From Myxococcales bacterium (GTDB lineage Bacteria; Myxococcota_A; Polyangia; Polyangiales; Polyangiaceae), in contig JANXLV010000176.1 in assembly GCA_025355005.1 (NCBI GenBank), forward strand, positions 1 to 35,332: a DNA stretch of 35,332 nt, read 5' to 3'. Below are positions 31,232 through 35,332 of the stretch, in pieces. The notes below the pieces were generated by a model. It was given only the letters and a program-made list of their open reading frames with translations, did no database searches and had not been told where the DNA came from. Position numbers and translations under genes: made by a program. Position 1 is the stretch's first letter. Each line of letters starts with the position of its first letter.

Positions 31232-33169
31232 TTGAGAAGGACACTGACGTCAGTGCGTTACTGCGAAACCTGCATGGCTGCGTTCCAGACAGTGCGGGTT
31301 TGCCCGCGCGACGGGACGCAGACCCGCGTCGACATCGGTGATCCGCTGCTGGGCCAGGTGCTTGGTGAGCGCTACCGCATCATCGATCGTCGCGCCTCCG
31401 GCGGCATGGGCCAGGTCTACCAGGCCGCGCACACCCGCATGGCCAGCGTGTTCGCGGTCAAGGTCATGTTCGGCGACATCGCCTACGACGCCAGCATGCG
31501 CGCGCGCTTCACGCGCGAGGCGGAGATCGCGAGCCTCTTGCAGAGCCGGCACATCGTGCGCGTCGTGGACTTCAGCCAGTCGGACACGGGGCTGCTCTAC
31601 ATCGCGATGGAATACCTGGACGGCCTCTCGTTGATGGAGGTGGTGGACCGCGACGCGCCCATGGAGCCGATCCGCGCGTTGAAGCTCACGCGACAGATCG
31701 CGCGCGGCCTGGCCCACGCGCACGACCGCGGCGTCATCCACCGCGATCTCAAGTGCGAGAACGTCATCCTGGTGAAGGACGACGACGGTGATGACGAGGA
31801 GGTCGCGAAGATCCTCGATTTTGGCGTCGCACGCCTGAAGACCGACTCGCGCCTCACGGGAATCGGCGCCATCCTGGGCACGCCGCTCTACATGGCGCCG
31901 GAGCAGATCACCGCTGGAGACGTGGACGGTCGCGCGGACCTCTATGCGCTCGGCGTCACGCTCTTCTCCATGCTCACCGGCCAGTATCCGTACATCGGGG
32001 AGACGATCTTCGAGGTGGCGCGGCTGCAGCGCGAAGGCCGCCGCGCGCGCATCACGGCCACTCTCGGTCAGACTGATCTCACGCTGGGCATCGACGCCCT
32101 GCTGGACAAGCTGCTCGCGCCGGATGCGGACGCGCGATTCGCTTCCGCACGCGACGTCGTGAACGTCGCCACGGAGCTGATGGACAACGATCGCGCGCGC
32201 CGTCGTGAGCGCGGCAGCTTCGTCCCGCCGTCGCTGGCCTCCGCGCCGTCCGTCGCCACCTCCCAAGCCTCCCAAGGCCCCGCGCCCGCTGCCCCCCCGC
32301 GCTCTCCCGTCGACGAGCCGCTGAAGGAGAGCCTCCGTCGCGCGATCACCCGCGGCGCGCCGGCATACAACGAGGGCAACCACGCAGGCTGCTACGCGAT
32401 CTACAAGGATGTCGCGCAGGAGATCATCCGCGCGCGCAGCGTGGGTATCGTGAGCCTGGCGGCCACCGTCAGGCTCCGCGTCGCGCTCACACAGGCGGAG
32501 CCACAAGAGAGCCCCACGCTCCGCGCATGGATCATGCGCCACGCCTTCGACGACCTCCTGGCCACCGAGCCCATCACGCGTCGCCTCCCGCGTGACGCCG
32601 CCGACGCCGCCGTGGACGAGTTCTTCGCGATCACGGACCGCACGTACGCGCTCGGGCACGAGGACGCGCTCGCGCCGTTCCATGCGGGCTTCGCGATGTC
32701 CCTTCGCGATCTCTGTCGCGGCATTCCCACGCGGACGAGCGCCGTTGATGCGCTGGACCGTGCTCTGGGCGACATCCGCACGGCGCCACCGAACGTCGCC
32801 GTCGCAAACCTGGCCGAGGCGTTCGAGCGCGTCCGCGGCGACAGCGTGTCTGCGGAGATCCCGAAGGCCGTCGCGGCCCGCACAGCCATCGGCCCGCCAG
32901 TGCCGCGCACCCCGCCGTTCGTGCGCGACGCGATAGTCCGCGCGCTTCGCGTGGGCGTCCCCGCGTACAACCAGGGTGACCACGCCGCGTGCGCGCGCGA
33001 GTATATCCGCGCCGCTGATCACATCGTCGCGGAGAGCATGAAGTTCGAGGACACCCACCTCCTTGGGTCCTGGCTCGGCGGCGTCATCCAGACCGCGCGA
33101 GGCTGCAACCCTACGGACGCAGCATGGACCGTTCGCCACGCCTTCGACTCCCTCCTCGCGCTGCCGTAG
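31232..33169 (+). CDS. Ser/Thr protein kinase with N-terminal zinc ribbon and duplicated C-terminal domain
   Basis: A 645-residue eukaryotic-like kinase. The N-terminus has RYCETC...CPRDG, the CxxC...CPxDG zinc ribbon common in myxobacterial kinases. The kinase domain (about 46-330) holds the Gly loop ASGGMGQVY, Lys77, HRDLKCEN (Asp172; Cys replaces the usual Pro), DFGVA (Asp197), and MAPEQ. All catalytic residues are present. After a Pro/Ala linker (about 335-355) an uncharacterised domain occurs twice, at about 355-440 and 560-645, each with Gly-x-Pro-Ala-Tyr-Asn-x-Gly-x-His-x-x-Cys and ending in HAFD-x-LLA. No membrane helix is seen, so it is soluble. A TTG at 31232 is the first start; a GTG at 31253 is an alternative. 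It diverges from the ECF operon and may sense or relay the same stress. Confidence 0.9.
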   Translation: MRRTLTSVRYCETCMAAFQTVRVCPRDGTQTRVDIGDPLLGQVLGERYRIIDRRASGGMGQVYQAAHTRMASVFAVKVMFGDIAYDASMRARFTREAEIASLLQSRHIVRVVDFSQSDTGLLYIAMEYLDGLSLMEVVDRDAPMEPIRALKLTRQIARGLAHAHDRGVIHRDLKCENVILVKDDDGDDEEVAKILDFGVARLKTDSRLTGIGAILGTPLYMAPEQITAGDVDGRADLYALGVTLFSMLTGQYPYIGETIFEVARLQREGRRARITATLGQTDLTLGIDALLDKLLAPDADARFASARDVVNVATELMDNDRARRRERGSFVPPSLASAPSVATSQASQGPAPAAPPRSPVDEPLKESLRRAITRGAPAYNEGNHAGCYAIYKDVAQEIIRARSVGIVSLAATVRLRVALTQAEPQESPTLRAWIMRHAFDDLLATEPITRRLPRDAADAAVDEFFAITDRTYALGHEDALAPFHAGFAMSLRDLCRGIPTRTSAVDALDRALGDIRTAPPNVAVANLAEAFERVRGDSVSAEIPKAVAARTAIGPPVPRTPPFVRDAIVRALRVGVPAYNQGDHAACAREYIRAADHIVAESMKFEDTHLLGSWLGGVIQTARGCNPTDAAWTVRHAFDSLLALP

Positions 33170-33222
33170 CCCCCACCAGCGGCGCGCTGGCTGCAGGCGG
33201 TGGTCGTGCTAGTTACACCGCC

Positions 33223-33831
33223 ATGATCGCGGCGCTGCTCGGGATGTCACTCGGCCTCGTGGCCGGGGTCCGTCACGCCTTCGAGCCGGATCACCTCGCC
33301 GCAGTGACAACGCTTGCCGCAGGTGAAAAGCGGGCCTCGCGCCTCGTCGCGTTTGCCACGTCATGGGGGCTTGGGCATGGCGTGATGCTCGTGGGCATGG
33401 GCGGCCTCATGTTCGCGCTTCACGCGGTGATGCCCGTGCGCATCGGCAATGCGCTGGAGCTCGTGGTCGCGGCAACGCTCGTCGCGCTAGGCGTGCGCGC
33501 TCTCTTCGTGTCGAAGCACGTTCATCGCGGCCACGCAGGGAGCGCCCGCCTGCCCTTCGCGGTCGGGCTCGTGCATGGTCTGTCTGGCAGTGGCGCGCTC
33601 ACGGCGCTTGCGGTCTCCAGGCTCTACAGCCTTCCCGAGGGGCTCGCGTTCATGGCGCTCTACGCATCCGGCGCGCTCGTCGGCATGGCGGTGCTCGCAG
33701 GGCTCGCGGGTGTGCCGCTCTCACGCCTCGCGAACAGGCCTGCGATCGCCCGCGGCCTCGTTGCAGCGAGCGGCATTCTCTCGCTCGGCGTGGGCATCTG
33801 GTGGGCCTACCCGATCCTCGCGCGCTTCTGA
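33223..33831 (+). CDS. NiCoT/NicO-like metal transporter
   Basis: A 202-residue membrane protein with about six hydrophobic helices. The first helix carries RHAFEPDHLAAV, containing the His-x4-Asp-His signature of nickel/cobalt transporters; the second has SWGLGHGVML, another His found in the family, and a HGLSGSGALTAL stretch lies later. The size fits NicO/UreH-type members rather than full NiCoTs. Likely substrates are nickel or cobalt ions; related proteins also handle other metals. A His-rich loop (KHVHRGHAG) between helices could bind metal in the cytosol. Start ATG without a clear ribosome site; an open frame to 33124 lies inside the kinase gene. It lies 53 nt after the kinase and ends 5 nt from the convergent Nudix gene. 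Confidence 0.82.
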   Translation: MIAALLGMSLGLVAGVRHAFEPDHLAAVTTLAAGEKRASRLVAFATSWGLGHGVMLVGMGGLMFALHAVMPVRIGNALELVVAATLVALGVRALFVSKHVHRGHAGSARLPFAVGLVHGLSGSGALTALAVSRLYSLPEGLAFMALYASGALVGMAVLAGLAGVPLSRLANRPAIARGLVAASGILSLGVGIWWAYPILARF

Positions 33832-33836
33832 GACCT

Positions 33837-34241
33837 CTAGACTCCGAGAAGCTTGTTCATCGAGGCCTCGTCGGCCGGCGTGAACGGGTACTGATCGAAC
33901 TCGCCGCTCGCGACCCACTTGAACGCGTTCACCGCGCGCGGCTCGAGCAGCTCGCTCTTCAGCGTGCACTCGTACAGGAAGAGATCCACGACGTAGTGCT
34001 CGTACGGGTGGCTCACGAACGAGATGAGCTTGCCGCACTCGATGTCGGCGCCGAGCCTGTGCAGGAGCTCCCGCTTCAGCGCGAGGACGTCCGTTTCGCC
34101 CGCCTCCACGCGCCCGCCCGGAAACTCCCAGAGCAGCGGCAGCACGGCGGACGTGCGGCGCTGCGTGATGAGGTACTTGCCATCACGCTCGAGCACCGCG
34201 GCCACGACGCGGATCGTACGCACCGATGTCGGCCCGCTCAC
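33837..34241 (-). CDS. Nudix-fold protein with a degenerate Nudix box
   Basis: A 134-residue MutT-like protein. The fold is recognisable: VVAAVLERDGKYLITQRR, WEFPGGRVEAGET, and a C-terminal FTPADEASMNKLL. The Nudix box starts normally (Gly-x5-Glu-x7-Arg-Glu) but ends RELLHRLGA, where the consensus has two Glu (REUxEExGU). His and Arg replace these Glu residues, which in MutT bind the catalytic metal. It may thus be a weakened hydrolase or a binding protein for nucleotides. The start is a GTG with GGGGGA upstream. The gene is 28 nt from the FHA gene on the same strand and may share its transcript. Confidence 0.85.
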   Translation of the reverse strand: MSGPTSVRTIRVVAAVLERDGKYLITQRRTSAVLPLLWEFPGGRVEAGETDVLALKRELLHRLGADIECGKLISFVSHPYEHYVVDLFLYECTLKSELLEPRAVNAFKWVASGEFDQYPFTPADEASMNKLLGV

Positions 34242-34269
34242 GCTTCCCCCGCCTCCCCCGTCAGCAGAA

Positions 34270-35332
34270 TCACGAAAGAGCCACTCGGAACAGCTGCTGG
34301 CCCATGAGGAGCACGTCGCCAGTCTTCACGTCGGTCTCTTCCTTCAAGCGGATAAAGGAGCCGTTGGAGCTGCCGAGGTCCGTCATGAAGAGCTTGTTGC
34401 CCTCCCATGAGAGGCGGCAGTGAAGGCCGGACACATAGCCGTCTTCGGGGAAGAGCACGTCGCCGCGCTCGCGGCCGAGGTGGATGCCCGCGTCGGGAAT
34501 GGGGAACGCATTGCCGGTCGTGTCGCGGCCGATGACGAGCGCGATGCGACCCACGTAGCCCTTGGAGGGCGAGCCGAGCCGCTCCACGCCATCAGGCGAA
34601 GCAGGCTCCGGCGTGAGCGCCTCGAACTTGATGATCTCCTGCCCGATGCGGAACACGTCGTTGGGCTTGAGCTCCACGGGCACGTCGCGCGCGAGCTTCT
34701 TGTAGACGCCGTTGAGCGAGCCTTCGTCCTTGATCAAGAGGCGCGGTCCGTCGCGACGCATGGTCGCGTGCTTCGGTGAGAGGTAGCTGTCACCAGCGAA
34801 GATGCCGCCGACATCACGACCCACGACGAAGGTCGCGGTGGGCACGACGAACGTGCCGGCCTCGGAGCCGTCAGCGCGGAGCGCGGTGAGGACGACGCCG
34901 CTCGGACCGCCGCCACCCGCCATGGGCGGAGGAGGCTGCGCTGCGATCGACGCGGGCGCGCCGCCACCAAGACGGAAGCCGCACGAGCCGCAGAACAGAT
35001 TGCCAGGCGAGTTGTTGTGGCCGCACTGCGGGCACACGACGATCGCACCGCCAGCTTGCGGAGGAGGAGCGACGGCGGGTGCGACGGGTTGCGCTGTCGC
35101 GGGCGACGCCACGACCGGAGCTGCAATCGGCGGAGGCGGAGCTGCGACGGGCGCTGCCACGGGTGGCGGTACGACGTGGGGAGGAGCTGCGGCAGCGACG
35201 GAGCCCTGCGGCTTCATGCCGTGCGCGGGCGTCTGCGGCGTGAACGGCTTCGGCGCCGCATCGCGCGGGAGCTCTGCGCCACAACCCAGACAGAACTTGT
35301 AGTGGTCTTGGTTGTCCTTCGAGCACTTGGGG
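34270..35332 (-). CDS. FHA-domain protein with two zinc ribbons, 5' end missing
   Basis: The frame is open through the right edge, giving at least 353 residues; the N-terminal start is outside. An internal ATG at 35217 is not the true start because the codons before it, in frame, hold part of a zinc ribbon (HYKFCLGCGAEL). A Pro/Ala linker follows, then a second ribbon (VVCPQCGHNNS...LFCGSCG). Two FHA domains follow: the first has VVGRDVGG...YLSPKHATM...DEGSLNGVY, the second GIHLGRERGD...YVSGLHCRL...DLGSSNGSF. Each has the Gly-Arg, Ser-x-x-His and Asn-Gly residues that bind phosphothreonine. It is a likely reader of phosphoproteins and a plausible target of the nearby kinase. Confidence 0.88.
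   Translation of the reverse strand, partial: PKCSKDNQDHYKFCLGCGAELPRDAAPKPFTPQTPAHGMKPQGSVAAAAPPHVVPPPVAAPVAAPPPPIAAPVVASPATAQPVAPAVAPPPQAGGAIVVCPQCGHNNSPGNLFCGSCGFRLGGGAPASIAAQPPPPMAGGGGPSGVVLTALRADGSEAGTFVVPTATFVVGRDVGGIFAGDSYLSPKHATMRRDGPRLLIKDEGSLNGVYKKLARDVPVELKPNDVFRIGQEIIKFEALTPEPASPDGVERLGSPSKGYVGRIALVIGRDTTGNAFPIPDAGIHLGRERGDVLFPEDGYVSGLHCRLSWEGNKLFMTDLGSSNGSFIRLKEETDVKTGDVLLMGQQLFRVALS

Noticed and set aside
31250..33139. A 629-residue minus-strand frame opposite the kinase
   Set aside because: Shadow frame; the plus-strand kinase motifs are complete.
34270..35217. ATG at 35217 as the true start of the FHA protein
   Set aside because: The frame continues through the window edge and encodes a zinc-ribbon half upstream, so the gene is truncated at its 5' end.
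1..35332. tRNA, rRNA, CRISPR, insertion sequences, phage genes, attachment sites, intrinsic terminators
   Set aside because: No cloverleaf, rRNA-like stretch, spaced direct-repeat array, transposase or integrase motif, or GC-hairpin followed by T-run was seen on either strand by reading; a dedicated scan was not possible.

Overview
The window reads as chromosomal DNA of a high-GC, secretion-rich delta-proteobacterium, most likely a myxobacterium (Myxococcota, Polyangiales-like). The clues are uniform high GC, many Asp/Ala/Gly-rich lipoproteins, a surface protein with Cys-rich modules and a MYXO-CTERM-like tail, a Ser/Thr protein kinase with an N-terminal zinc ribbon, a double-FHA zinc-ribbon protein, and an ECF sigma/anti-sigma pair. 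The taxonomic call is an inference, since no rRNA or marker gene lies here. I see no tRNA, rRNA, CRISPR array, insertion sequence, phage gene or attachment site.

Layout. 1-4199: an RND multidrug-type efflux pump (cut by the left edge) and its membrane-fusion lipoprotein, diverging from a TetR regulator; three copies of an AGACA-n-TGTCT palindrome sit in the shared promoter region. 4932-9253: histidine phosphatase, an acyltransferase-3/SGNH protein coupled to a metallophosphoesterase lipoprotein, and a lipoprotein made of three Cys-rich repeats. 9322-17376: secreted and surface proteins (alpha/beta-hydrolase-like lipoprotein, Cys/Gly-rich surface protein, PHB-depolymerase-like esterase, small lipoprotein, alkaline-phosphatase-superfamily lipoprotein) mixed with a cytochrome P450 and a quinone-oxidoreductase-like MDR enzyme. 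17380-24133: a tightly coupled minus-strand operon of five envelope proteins (beta-propeller lipoprotein, OprO/OprP-type porin, DUF2135-like lipoprotein, TonB-domain/TonB-dependent-receptor fusion, lipoprotein). Diverging from it at 24288-27156 is a run of five secreted proteins led by a PstS-like candidate binding protein. 27159-31107: ECF sigma factor, RskA-like anti-sigma factor and a Ski2-like helicase, joined by 4-nt ATGA overlaps. 31232-35332: Ser/Thr kinase with a duplicated C-terminal domain, NiCoT/NicO-like transporter, degenerate Nudix protein, and a zinc-ribbon/FHA protein cut by the right edge.

The best candidate for an undescribed system is the 17380-27156 divergent locus. It pairs a TonB-powered receptor carrying its own TonB domain with a phosphate-porin-type channel, a possible oxyanion-binding protein and several lipoproteins; a 16-bp perfect palindrome lies between the two arms. 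The second is the sigma/anti-sigma/helicase operon, which puts an RNA-helicase-type enzyme under direct translational coupling to a stress-type sigma module. Six convergent gene pairs have a gap of 5 nt or less, or overlap, leaving no room for intrinsic terminators.
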